NCBI RefSeq assembly: GCF_910592395.1
Contig: NC_088313.1
Span: 17,190,437-17,254,436 of the forward strand
DNA: 64,000 nt
Source of the DNA: Lineus longissimus
Lineage: Eukaryota; Nemertea; Pilidiophora; Heteronemertea; Lineidae
Reading direction: 5' to 3'
Shown here: positions 48,401 to 60,371 of the stretch, one piece after another
Layout: the number at the start of each line of letters is the position of its first letter
Position numbering within the stretch: the stretch's first letter is position 1
Made by a program: the position numbers and the translations under genes
The notes under the pieces: model-generated
Databases searched by the model: none
Told to the model about the DNA's origin: nothing
Seen by the model: the letters and a program-made list of their open reading frames with translations, nothing else

Positions 48401-50608
48401 TCAAATGTCTATGAACTTGTTTTTAACGATTTATGATCTTTTGAGAGTCGAGATGTCAAGTTTATAAGTCAAGCACTGGTTTTTACCTAACTAATCAGGT
48501 GAAACTTTACCATTCAGTTATAAAACTTTTTTTCTTTTTCAAATTTGCCTTTTGCAGTATTCACCCAAACAGAGATAACCTGCTTGAACTTGTGACAAAA
48601 GAACGGGTGTTCTACCTCCAAGTTGAATGGAAGGAGGATGTCACGTCTTGGATCAGTGCAATTAATAACTATGTCTATGAAAAAAAGGATTCAATAAGGG
48701 TAGGCACTGTTTATTGATTCATCCAATTGAGGATTGATTGACTTTGTTTTCAAAAATAAGTCGCGATTGATGAATTCATCTTAGTTTTTGCTGTGGGACT
48801 GCATTGTCTATCATCCGTTATTCTAAGTAGACCAAAAGGCAATACTATTTTGAGCCAGATGATAATTCCATTCAGCCAACTCAGGAGCACTTCAGGAGTG
48901 TCTTTGACACAGTTATATTGTTACATGCTGTTTAACCATCTTGACCTGGACTTTTCAGAATGCTGAAGTTCAGACAACAGATTCGTTGCCACGAAATGCT
49001 AGTCTTCCTGCTAATCTCGGCAGACAGGCTGTACAGGTGAAATCACAGGTATGGCACCTTGACTGCTAGCTGCTTGGAACTGACTGCTGATATGGATGTC
49101 TCATGGCGCTTCTAATCAAGCAAAAACCGAGATCTTTATCTCTTGACAAAACTTTACATTTTTGTTTCCTTTTGCAATTGTCAACTGCTAAATTTTTCTG
49201 CCTCATTATTTTTCGCAAAAACTGTTTGTAATGATAGAATTCAAATTTTCAGAAATTTATTTTGGTGGATGGAGAAATTTCTTTCAGTTTTTCTCTTTAC
49301 CAATTTACTTTTTTTGGAAATAAAGGTCATTCACAACATCTGTGGAAAAAACTGCCTGTGGAAATGAGGCGGTAGCCTTGTTTTAACCTTTTTGTGTTGC
49401 ATTAGTTGCATGGTTTTCACAGAAGTCGAGTTATGTTTGCACAAAGGAATTCCCCTAGACTGCACTTTGGCAATACAGTGGAACCTCCCGCAGCAGATGT
49501 CTGTAAGCAGCAAAACCTCTATCAAAGACACTGAATGTGGTCCAAAATCGGTCATTTCCATTGAATTTCGCCTCTGTAAGAAGTATGGTCCCAATAGTGT
49601 CCTTGGTAGAGAGAGGTTCTACCGTATGTTCTTCAGTCCGAGTGTTACCTATGAGACGCAACAATTAACACTTGACTTCTGTAAATTTGGCCAATGGGGT
49701 TAATGAAGCACCTGCTTAAATCTCCATGGAATCGGCTTATTTCATGGATTGCTTGCCTTCCTTATTACAGAGCACTGCGTCCCAGACCACAGATTTCCTC
49801 CGTAAGAAGCAATCGGTGAAAACCCCCTTGCCAGACAGAATTGTCCAGGTATATTATCAGACAGAGATTTTATGACATTGCAACATATTTGTGATAATCG
49901 TGTGAACTTTTTGAGTGGATCCTCTATATGTATGTTTAAGGTGCTAAATTATTACAGTGTTTCGATTGGTTGATCTATAAATTGTCTGTCTACATTATTG
50001 ATACATTGTGATTACGAAATGTAGAATTTAAATTCTTTTTAACACACAATATTGCTGAGGCTCAAATTCATCATTGATAAATTTGCTTGTAACAAATTGT
50101 ATTTTTATTACACCCCTTAATAGAATGTCTGTTAGTTATTTGGTAACCTTTTGACCCCCATTACTGAGAATACTAATAACCTACATGTAGCTGTGTAAAT
50201 CATTAATGAGCTTGGCTTAAATTATCTCTAATCTACTGTTATTGACTTGGTATAGTTTTAAAGTACACGTAATGCTTATGTGTGTGGGGACACTTCTCTT
50301 CTTATAAAGTCATTCAGGGACTAGGTCTTACCTTAGAGCTTGGAGGAATTATACTTGTCAAGTATAATTCCTCCAAGCTTAGAGTAAGGTCTTACATGTA
50401 ATTGAGACAATTTTAGCACCAAATTTCATACCACATAGATATATCTGATGAGCTATGTCCCCTCTTCAATACCAATAACTGCTTCTTTCTCCCAATTTTA
50501 TCACAAATTTCCCTCCTTGAAGTGTCCTAGCATTAATATCCTCTGTTGGCACTTTAGTTTGACTCCTTGCTTTCTTTTTTTCAACAGAGTTATTCAACGT
50601 ACCTGTGA
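45455..50608 (+). CDS. PLEKHA1: PLEKHA1/2-like tandem-PH adaptor (TAPP), 11 coding exons
   Basis: TAPP proteins bind PI(3,4)P2 at the plasma membrane through the second PH domain and damp PI3K signalling. Exons: 45455-45586, 45846-45902, 46693-46750, 46998-47095, 47374-47481, 47773-47898, 48172-48302, 48558-48699, 48959-49048, 49771-49848, 50588-50608, giving 346 aa (human TAPP1 404, TAPP2 425). PH1 spans about residues 8-112 (SGYLTVEEGKVFQERFCCID, ending EEMQKWIEIINNE). PH2 spans about 182-280, opening KSGYAVKQGYIMKNWKRRFF, the TAPP-type phosphoinositide-binding strand pair (K189, K198, R199, R200), and closing WKEDVTSWISAINNYV. The C-terminus is STYL, a class I PDZ ligand pattern. It is pre-duplicate-like: I cannot assign it to PLEKHA1 rather than PLEKHA2. 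A putative 5' UTR exon lies upstream, and AATAAA at 51604-51609 fits the 3' end. Confidence 0.88.
47911..47985 (+). mobile_element. Partial copy of a pogo/Tc1-like MITE in a PLEKHA intron
   Basis: TA at 47909-47910 followed by CAGTGGAACCTCCCTTAGCA matches the left end of the complete element at 49476-49624. The right end is not found. The right boundary is approximate. Confidence 0.4.
49476..49624. mobile_element. 149-bp MITE with pogo/Tc1-like inverted ends
   Basis: The left end CAGTGGAACCTCCCGC and right end GAGAGAGGTTCTACCG are inverted matches with a few changes, flanked by TA at 49474-49475 and 49625-49626. There is no coding capacity. It lies in intron 9 of the PLEKHA1/2-like gene. Confidence 0.65.
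50322..50394. repeat. Near-perfect inverted repeat (hairpin)
   Basis: Arms at 50337-50356 and 50360-50379 are perfectly complementary over 20 bases with a 3-base loop (GTC). A further imperfect pairing of about 12 bases extends outwards (CTTAC...GTAAG). It lies in intron 10 of the PLEKHA1/2-like gene. It could be a small palindromic element or a transcribed hairpin. Confidence 0.75.
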
Positions 50609-52985
50609 TGCCTGGTACTGGTTCTCACACCGGAGTACTAGTCCAGCTTAGGGTGGAGGTGCTTGTAGCTGCTTCCTGTACATGTACATATACAGTCTCC
50701 TCTGCTGGCTGACTGCGAGAGGTAGACCTTACAGCCATGTTAATCTATGCATTACATTGGGTTCACATTGCCTATTGGTGTGTTTATACTGTCTCATTGG
50801 TTGGGATTTGGGAAGGTTTATTGGAAATTTCGAAGAACTGACTCCCACCCTTGAAATTGGCATTCACTATGTTTTGAAAGAATTCTAATTGCTTTAGGAT
50901 TTTAAGTTCAAGCCAAAATGATGGTGCCTTTGGTCAAACCTTGATAAGCAGCCAGGCAAGGGTGGGTAGATACTAATGAGCTATTATGCAAATGTAGTCT
51001 AATGAAAACTAGCTTTAAATGTTTAACTTTTGTGTCATACTGTAGTCGACGTGTAGAGTACAATGTATTGTAACTCCTTCTGTGTAATCATGTATTCTAT
51101 CTCGAGAACTGATGTAAGAGTGCTGTATTATTTCTACTGTCTGCTGCTGTCATTACTTCTGAAGATCTCCAGTATATATAGGTGGTACAGTAATACATGT
51201 AACCGAAGTTAAACGAACAAGCCTTACATACGTATATACTTGATGTAGCCATATAAGCACGATCCTAAAGATTACTTTAGACAATCAAACAAAATATCCT
51301 TGTACCGGTAATTGTAATTGGGGACGTCTTGTGTAAGGTTACATTCCAGTTTAACTTGACAAAAGTTTGCAAGGTTATTTTGCTAGTGACATTCAGTTGC
51401 CTATGCGTGTAAATCTATGAAAATCAAAATGCTTTCAAAAATTTCATCGTTTGCGGTAAGATTGGGATCATACATTTAATTCCTAACTATGTTAAACATG
51501 TAGTTGTACACATGTAGATGTAACAAACTGCCATATTCTTTATTTACAATAATTTGTGTTGCAGTAAGTATGTATATTTAGTTCAGTTATATGCCATACA
51601 TTAAATAAATGTGTTATAAATCCATATTTTTTGTATATGTAATGACCAATATGTGATTATGTCGATTAGGTGTTTCTATAAAATAGGCTCAATCATTTTC
51701 TATCATATTTATGTGTGTTCCAAAGAAGTGCTGTTAGCTTAGCTCAAAAGTATCCAAGTGTTTATAGGCAGTGTTAAAACTCATTACAGTTTTCTAACAT
51801 GTACATATGGGAATAGACCCACAATCAACAAGGGGGGGGGGGCATTATGTTATTTTGTTCCGTGTCTCTCTGGTTCCAGAATTTCGGCTCAAAAACTCTT
51901 CTGTTCACTTATGTGTAAGCCAAATCATCTTTGTTTGATCAATTTTGTTCAGACATGGGCCAAATACCAAAATGGATTGGAAATATGATTCAGGAATACA
52001 AGAGAATAAAGTACATGTAGGGTCAGTGTTGTATCTTGTTTTTATAAGCTTGTCACTTCTGTTTGCTGAAAATAATCTGTTAACAAGATGTGAATGAAAA
52101 AGTCTATCGAATAATATTATGTCTTCCTGTTTTTTATAAGTGAACAATATAACATTATCAGTATTTCTGTTGTTCGGTGTTTTTTCTTTCGAAAACACGA
52201 CCAAGCACGTCCGAATGGATGTGTTGGAACATGCCCTTGAAAGGGAGGAGGAATCTGCTTGGAGATCAATTGGGATAGTCAAAGTTAACTTGGTTGTGAT
52301 ATCTGAAGGAGCCTATTGGCTGTATTTCAGCCAGTTGAAAGACACTTACATGTACATGTACTCTTACTGCACTGCCTTAGGAGCCTCATAGCCTTGTAAC
52401 TCTGCTGGTTAGCACATAATTGGCCTAGGGAGAACTGAGGATTGTATTTCTGGATGAATGGATCTAGAATCTCTGGCTTTACGACATGTTTGGCCTGTCA
52501 AGTGAGACTAAAAGCCATGGGCCCTTGTGTTGGAGAGTCTATGCCACAGCAAGTAAGAGGCCACCCTTAATAAGGGCATCACTTTTGCTCCAGAATTGGG
52601 CATCTCCAATTCATGCGAGCTTAACTTGGGGCACCTCTCTACGTCTATTCAGGACAGCATTATTTTGTCCCAAGGGCGTCTTGACAGAGAGCTTCTACTC
52701 TACACGTACTACATGTACAACTACTATTACTGCTCGGACCCAGGACCTATCACACTGTAGAGTGCCATGGCAGCTGGTAGCAGTGATGCACGCCCCAAGA
52801 AGATTTTCAGCTACATGTATCTGGATAAGTTGAGGAGTTGCGATGCTGGCCAAGCTATTGATGTTGTCTAACTCTTTTTCCTAGGTCTCCTTCGCTTCCT
52901 CCCTCCAGTGACAGCGGCTTGCAAGATGGTAACGTTTACTGCACGACTCAAAACAAAACAAACTGCAGTTTTATCATTTTTATAC
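50609..52985. other. PLEKHA 3' UTR and intergenic region
   Basis: AATAAA at 51604-51609 is a plausible end of the PLEKHA transcript. A strong acceptor (AACTCTTTTTCCTAG) ends at 52884, followed by 44 bases with a donor-like GTAACG. In one frame it reads SPSLPPSSDSGLQDG, and could be an alternative terminal exon. An 11-G run lies at 51832-51842. No other gene is supported. Confidence 0.4.
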
Positions 52986-52991
52986 TTTATT
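52986..52991 (-). terminator. CHMP7 polyadenylation signal
   Basis: TTTATT on the plus strand is AATAAA on the minus strand, about 715 bases after the CHMP7 stop codon. No other canonical signal was noted nearer. Confidence 0.45.
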
Positions 52992-53705
52992 TTCAACAGA
53001 CTTAGTCACATGATATTATCACAAGCAACATTCAAAAATTTCTTACTGTAGTCTTGTATGTTATATCAAGAACACATCTCGGATCTGACAGTCAGTGGAT
53101 GTAGGCTACGTACTCATCATGCTCATATCTCATGTACATGCAGCAACAACCTTAACCATACAACAGGAAGAACCATAATCTACTTAAACTGACGCACAAC
53201 CACATGAAATTTCACAATTTGTCCCTCTACTTGTACATGTACGTACCAAAAGTTGAAACATTGTACAGAAACTATTGATGCTGATAATTTGTCCCTCTAA
53301 ATGTACAGCTGAAATGATATCCACTTAAATAAGACAGACACTACTGAAACATCATATCTATTCCTCAGTAGTACATACAAAGATATTAAAGTTAAATGCA
53401 TTATTACCACAGTATATGTACATGACTTTGTGGGATGCTTGTATCAAGGTTTTTAATTTGATTAGAGTCATATCATATCAGTGTGTTGTTATCCTATTAC
53501 ATTACAGACTATAGGCTTACAACCATGTGGTCCGTGAGGTTTTACCAAAAAAAGTTTGGCGTGACACAAGACTTGTTGTTATTGTGTGTAGTAGTCACCA
53601 CCTTGCTCATTGCCAACACTCGAGTTTTATCTAGTCTCAGATTGGTTCATCTAGCGTATCTTAGCTGAACATACATTTACACATACATGTACCTCTAGTC
53701 TAGGT

Positions 53706-56700
53706 CTAATGCAACACAGGTGTTTTGTCAACTGGGTTATCATCCAGTGTAAATGTAGAATTGAGCGCGGAGTCGTCACTTCCATACGATGGCTCAAACT
53801 TTGGAACACTTGGGAGAAGATCTGCAAACAAGTAGAAATGAAACTAAAGTTATTGCAAATGATACCTTCTACCTGGCCAATACTGCATACACACTGTCTC
53901 CAAGGATGCCAGGGCGGACCAAAGATCCCACCCAAGATCCTACTAAGATCCCACACAGGGACCTCAGGTCCGCACAAAATGGCTACCAGTGTGGACTAAA
54001 TCCTCCAAATATCACAAAGATCAGAAATTGATGATAAAGCCCAATGTTATGATATATGAGGAAATCTTACCTGGAACCTCTGGCAAGACAGGGTTTTCCT
54101 TGCCAGTGTCTGTGTCCTCCAATTCGAGGTCCTCTAGTTCCTTCTCCAGGTCACTCATCGAGATATCAAGGTTTGAAGACGGGCCCTGGGCGAGGGAGAT
54201 ATCGAACTCAGCTTGTTCGGCCATCAGCTGAAAATTGGATCAAGATTGAATCAATGAAATAGTATTAGGTGCCCCCTCCCCCACTTTTGCCATTGGCATC
54301 TTTATTTTCATTCCACACCCTGCCTTCTACTTTCCAGATTTTTTAATCCAAACTACCACCATGAGTATTCATTTCAGACCTATAATCTGGCTCAGCATGT
54401 TAGCAACAGTTAGACAAGAAAAGGTAAAGAGCATTTTTATTGTACTGACAAAAATATGATTGTGGCATATCTTAAGAAAGGCCTGCTTACCTCATCCAGC
54501 TCTGCCATAAGTGTATCGACTTCACCTAGAGATGCTCCATCCTTCCTCGCAGACTTCAGCGCCTCTGATCCAGCACCATAAGCATCCATTGTCTGGAGGC
54601 AGAAATATCATGGTATTCAATGGTTATGATGGTGATCATATTCATGTATAGCTCAGTGAGTGAGATTTGATCAGATTTGATTTATTTTTGAAAAGAAACT
54701 CACCATTTTGTCTGAATGTGCATTTCGGATCTGTAGTAATAAGTTCTGAATGTTAGCCAAGGCGGCCTCTCTCTTGTCTATCACAGATTGGATGGTCCTT
54801 TTTCTTCTCAGCGCTGTCTTGGCCTAAAAAGAAATCTGGATTCTTCTTCAATTCCATCACAAACAGTCAACCAGACCACCAAAACAAATATTGTTGTCTG
54901 TCCACTTTACGACTCCCATCATCAATCAATCAATCTGGCACAAGGGAGCACGTTTAGGAAAAAGATCATTGGATCATGACTTTGGACATTACCACCAACA
55001 TTTGTCCATCACGGGCAAAAATCGAAACGGAAAATTGAAAACAACTCAAATAATATCCATTATACATGTATGTACACTAGATCTGCATTTGTTACTCACT
55101 GAAGCACTCTGACCCTTCTTAACAAAAGCTCTTGCTTCTTCATGGCATTTTTCACAGTCAGAATACAGAGTCTCAACTTCTTTAAGGAGATCATGCTCTC
55201 TTTGTGACAGCCTGAAATGACAAGAATGGAAATGATAAAATGATGATTTGATTACAGATAAGCACTCTCTCCTCCACATTACTGCATCACGATTTCAGGT
55301 AAATTCCTTGGTTTATGCGAGCCAAAAGAGGGACTTGACAACAAAACAAGATGTTGTAACCATATCCACCTCACATGTATCTTCTTTCCAACCTACCTTA
55401 GAATACTCTGGTCCACGTCAGTGACTGGTTTAACGCGAGACTCACTCTTGTTACAGAACTTCACAAACTGAAAAACATAAGATGAGGTACAGTACATCGA
55501 CAGAGTAGTCTGAATTTGCAGAGGACAACAAGTCGTATCAATGAAATCAATCGAATTACAGGCTATGGTTGCCAGTGTTGTAGCATTTTCAAGAAATCTT
55601 TTCCAAGCTCTTGCCTTCTCACTCTGTTGGTAATCTGTTTTAAAAAACATCTGTCACATCTTTCTTAATAAGTACTTCACAATACTTTTAATCCTTTAAA
55701 TATTCATGAAATATCTGACATTGACAATATCGTCAATACTTTAACATATTCATAGTCTTTAGTTTAAATGCCAATATTACACAACAGTACACATACCTTC
55801 TCTTTTGTCTGGGTCTCTATCAAAACTATTTTTCCATCTACTTTTAGCTGAGTCAGCACCAACATAAAAGTACGTTCATCTGTGCAAATTTCTCTGCATT
55901 GTTGTCGCAAAGCATTTAAACAAACAACGTCATGTAGCGTCTTGCTTCCTGTCAAACGATGGTGATGATCCAAAACATGCTTGGCTTTCTCCTGAATATC
56001 AATAATGATAAGGGTTAAAATTAGATCGCATCATCAGGCTTTCACATTTGAAAACTGTGGAAGAGCGGTGTTTCACTCCGGAGTTGGCTTTGGAGAGCTG
56101 AATTGCTTTCCATCAAGCAAAATTTGAAGAAAAAGCTCCTATCATCAGCTCTCCAAAAGATGGCTTAAGGGGAGTGATGGGGCTGGATGGAGTGCAATCA
56201 CTTCTACATGCCCTTTTGTTTAGCTCTGCACCACCACTACCCTGAGAAGTCCCACTTTTCTGAAATGTAATCAGTAATTTGAAACATCACACTGGCAAAC
56301 AATCTCGAAACTTGCCTTGATTATGTCAACAAAGACATATTCTCCATCTAGTTCTGGTTCCTTCCTATAAGATCCTATCGCAGTACTGAATGCCCAAGAG
56401 ACTGGCTTCTTCACAAGCATTCCAAATCCCCAAGACACCCATCCCATATTGGCATTTGATTCATAATCGCTCAGCTTCATAATCGTTCCAGCTCTGAAAT
56501 AGAAAGGTAAGAAATGGAATGATACTTATCAATAAATGTAGGAACAGGTTTAATCTTCTTTGTTGTATGAGATCACTGTTAAAACCATGTTGTTAACAAA
56601 TATGATTATACCAGTACAACAAGCCCTCCATCAAACATTGCCTTAGATTCTGCATAAACTGTACGTCCCCAAGCTCGCCCTGCTCAAGTGGATGCACTAG

Positions 56701-57106
56701 GAGTATCAACATGTACAACAATTCTGCCATGTGCCTGTAAACAACTACAAGTCCCTTTGTTGATGCACCCTGGTGTTTGGGACATCCACAGCGACTAAGG
56801 GCGAGTTTGTGGGCAATGTCAGATATACTGTCAAATCTATATTTACCTCAGCATTTCATTGAGAACTTTGTTCAAACATGTTGGAGATTTCCCATTTCTC
56901 TTGAATCTGTGTGGAAATTGTTTGACGTCTATCACGGCTTGATTACTGTATTTGAGTTCCCATTCTATCATATCGGTCCAGAATTTCATTTTGGCATCCC
57001 AAGAAACCGGATTGATTTCTCGATTTTCTCGAAATGGAGAAAATAAAACTGTCATTTTGTCATCATTTCCCCAGTCATCAGGGAGGTATGGGCGATATTC
57101 TTCCAT
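53706..57106 (-). CDS. CHMP7: CHMP7, ESCRT-III-related charged multivesicular body protein 7 (9 coding exons)
   Basis: CHMP7 starts ESCRT-III assembly at the reforming nuclear envelope with LEM2 and acts in endosomal sorting. Exons 5'->3': 56847-57106, 56316-56493, 55797-55991, 55397-55467, 55100-55211, 54704-54823, 54491-54592, 54071-54227, 53706-53821, giving 436 aa (human 453). The N-terminal half holds two winged-helix repeats (LPDDWGNDDKMTVLFSPF, GWVSWGFGMLVKKPVSWAF, TDERTFMLVLTQLKVDGK). VKPVTDVDQSILRLSQRE leads into the Snf7-like helical core, and SDLEKELEDLELED near the end is a MIM1-type motif for VPS4 MIT domains. The start is the ATG at 57106; the upstream in-frame GTG is not used. 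Odd: the exon 2 donor is GC (AAG|GCAAGT), a GC-AG intron, and the frame continues correctly into exon 3. It is divergent from MOGS with 517 bases between starts. Confidence 0.94.
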
Positions 57107-57623
57107 ATCTTCTGGCTCTAAAGACACACTACCAAAGAAATAACACTGTTGGAAGATGTGTCAACGCGTTTTGGGTGTGTTGGGAGTAATTTGCAAAAGA
57201 GTCCACTTCATTGAATTTCACTTCATTTGTAAACAACAGTCTTGCATGTAACAGATGTAAAATGTGCATGGAAATGCACGGAAAATGCACGTTCATTTTG
57301 AGTAGTTGCGCGAGAACTATAGTGCTGAAATTCTTTCTCCTTTAATGCAATGTTTTAAAATATATTCTTTTTTATTTACCGTACAAAAACAAATATTACC
57401 ATGGAATTATCTTGTATATTAAATTTATCAAGATTTTGATAAGAAAGGAACATCGTAAAAAGTTGGCAACTGGGCTACCAGAACGCAGTCGTATTTCCGT
57501 TTTCTTCGACACGGCCTCTTCTCTTCCTAACTTTTCACAGATTTTTGCGAGTTTTCTACCCAAAAACAAATATTCAATAACTGCTTTTGTGAAGTCAAAC
57601 TATTGCACTTTCGTTGTCTAACA
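57107..57623. promoter_or_regulatory. Shared upstream region of CHMP7 and MOGS (517 bp, head to head)
   Basis: The start codons of CHMP7 and MOGS face away from each other across 517 bases, which is compatible with a bidirectional promoter. A small direct repeat of GGAAATGCACGG-type sequence occurs near 57264-57290. No TATA box or named motif is convincing. Confidence 0.35.
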
Positions 57624-60371
57624 ATGCCAAAGGAAAATGTGCGTAAAAGAACGAAACAGGACGCCAAACAAGGGCCAAAGCTGGAGGGCCAGGACCCCCG
57701 CCCCCAAAACAAAAGATCGAAAACCAAGTTTGTTGATTCAACGCCTTATTTGCTGGAAGGAAAGTTGGACTGGCTTGGTTATCTGATTGTTATCACTGTC
57801 CTTACAACTGTTGCTTCCGGTGTGACGTTTTTCTGGTATCGAGAGCGAATGAGGGAAGCTGTCAGATCTCCACTTGGAGCTCCAAAAGTGATTGGCGATG
57901 GTGCATCCCTTCCAGCGTCAAGTCCGGACAGATTCTGGGGGACTTACCGCCCACAGCTTTACTTCGGCCTGAAAACCAGAAGTCCACAGTCACCACTTTT
58001 TGGCTTGATGTGGTTTACCCAAGTTGGAACAAACCAAATGCCACGAATTCGCCATTGGTGTGATCATGGTGATGGGCTCCGATACGGATGGATGGCTCAT
58101 GATGGCGTGAATTTTGGCTGGCAGGATATTATTGATGATGGATATGTAATAACGACATACTTTGCCAAACAACCTGGTGGACAGCATGGTGGAGACTGGA
58201 CGGCAAAGGTGTTAGTGCGTCCTTGGGTAAGTAACTTAAACAGACTTACACTACAGAGGTCAAGAAGAGAATGGGCAAAATGCCAAAATGCAGGGCATGG
58301 CTCTTCAGTTACAGAAGATATTGACTTGGTACTAATGGTAGGAAAAAAAATCTTGATAAGAGTTTATCAACTTGACCAATGCCAGTTTATATTGCACCAT
58401 CTTAGAGTAACTTTTGGAGAAGCATCAGACAAGGAAGCATAAAGTAAAACCTAATATTTTCTGTTTTGATTTCAGGGTCAACGAAATGTCTCAATGGTGT
58501 CGTTGATGTTCTATTCATATCTAGATGGCGCTGGTATACTCTCCCCTGAGGTCAAAGGACGACACATCTCCTCTTTACAAGGCTATCATGACTCATTGGG
58601 ACATTATGTGGTGAAATTTCCAAAGCCAACCAAGAACCTCAAGAAAACAAATTACCTTGTGACACACACAACTCAAGTTGATCAACTGAAAGAGGTCATA
58701 ACGCGCAACATGTATGCTGAGCCGATAAAAAAAGGAAGCAATGTGCAGTATGCTGCCCTTGCTGGCAATGCTGTACCACGAGGAAAGGGAGGCCAAGAGA
58801 CATTGTTTGTCAACCAAATGACAGTTACATTACCATTTGAAATGGAAGTCATATTTGAATCGGGGAGTTATACTGACAGGCCTGACACATTTTCAGGGGA
58901 TGTGTTTCAAAAAGCTTTAGAGGAATATACAAGCAGTTATGATGCTAAGTTTGATGAAGTTTTCAAAATTCATGATAAGGGGTTCAATGATAATGAAATA
59001 GGCTTTGCTAAAGCTACGCTCAGTAATTTGATCGGTGGTGTTGGATATTTTTACGGGGCTTCAGATGTTCAGTCTGAGTGGAATGCGAAACCTGTGAGTT
59101 ATTGGAAAACACCTTTGTACTCGGCAGTGCCTTCAAGGTCTTTCTTCCCAAGAGGGTTTCTGTGGGATGAAGGCTTCCATAATTTACTGATTAGTAAATG
59201 GAATGCATCCATCTCAAAAGATATAATCGGGCATTGGCTTGACCTGATGAATGTTGAGGGTTGGATTCCAAGGGAACAAATTCTAGGAGATGAAGCAAGG
59301 GCAAAAGTTCCAAGTGAATTTGTCGTTCAGAGAAATAAAAATGCCAATCCGCCAACATTTTTCTTACCATTACAAGAAATGGTGAGGGACATGATCAAGC
59401 GGCATAACTCTGAAGATATAGATTATTTAAAACACATATTCCCTCGATTGAAAGCATGGTTCAATTGGTACAATACAACACAGGTTGGTGCTGTTCCATC
59501 CTCCTATCGATGGAGAGGGCGGGATGCTAATTCAAAGTTTGAATTGAATCCAAAAACTCTCACTTCAGGATTAGATGATTCTCCCCGAGCGTCTCATCCA
59601 ACTGATTTAGAACGTCATCTCGATCTCCGCTGTTGGATGGCATTAGCTTCAGGCATCATGGCGGATATAGCTGAATCTATTGGTGAACCGGCTAAGGAAT
59701 ATAGAGAAACACATAGCTTCCTGACAGATAATGATCTCCTTAATTCAATGCATTGGTCAAGCCGTGATAAACGTTACTGTGATTATGGTTTGCATTCTGA
59801 CAAGGTCCTGCTTGTCAAACCTATACCGCAGATGCAAGCGGGTCAAGCACCACCCCGGGATATAGATGCCCAGAAAATAAGAAAGGTCATCCATGAGCCG
59901 GAATATAAATTTATAAATTCTTCTAGTTATATCAGCTTGTTTCCATTCCTGTTACAAATACTTAAACCAACGTCTGAAAATCTTGGCCACATTTTGACAG
60001 ATCTCCGAGACCCGAATCTTCTTTGGACAAGTTATGGTTTACGATCTTTAGCTCGCAATGCCCCGTTGTATGGTAAGCATAATACGGAACATGATCCGCC
60101 ATATTGGAGAGGTGCTATCTGGATAAATATGAATTTCCTTGTTGTCCGAGCTTTGCATCATTACGGGACCATCCCAGGTCCTCATCAGAGCACTGCCAAA
60201 GATCTCTACAAATCTCTCAGGGCTAACATCATCAAAAATATGTACAAACAGTATTCTCAGACTGGTTTTGTTTGGGAACAATATGATGATAAAACGGGCA
60301 AGGGTAAGGGGACACATCCATTCACCGGTTGGTCTTCTTTGGTTGTGCTGATGATGGCTGAAAAATACTAA
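57624..60371 (+). CDS. MOGS: MOGS, mannosyl-oligosaccharide glucosidase (processing alpha-glucosidase I)
   Basis: Two exons (57624-58226 and 58476-60371) encode 832 aa (human 837). The enzyme (GH63, EC 3.2.1.106) removes the outermost alpha-1,2-glucose from Glc3Man9GlcNAc2 on nascent glycoproteins in the ER lumen. It is a type II membrane protein: a basic cytosolic N-terminus (MPKENVRKRTKQ), a single span at about residues 52-73 (WLGYLIVITVLTTVASGVTF), then the luminal enzyme. Family motifs are FWGTYRPQLYFGLKTRSPQS, SRSFFPRGFLWDEGFHNLLI, GWIPREQILGDEARAKVP, FELNPKTLTSGLDDSPRASH (Asp pair at about 568-569, the region of the catalytic acid in the family) and YWRGAIWINMNFLVVRAL. The start is the ATG at 57624; TTG upstream is not a start. 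AATAAA at 60655-60660 fits the 3' end. Confidence 0.96.

Noticed and set aside
52486-52833. 115-codon plus-strand frame
   Set aside because: No domain, no splice signals and no similarity that I recognise; it lies in 3' flanking DNA.
57107-57127. In-frame GTG start extending CHMP7 by seven residues
   Set aside because: The ATG at 57106 follows directly and fits animal initiation; the GTG is only a permissive frame extension.
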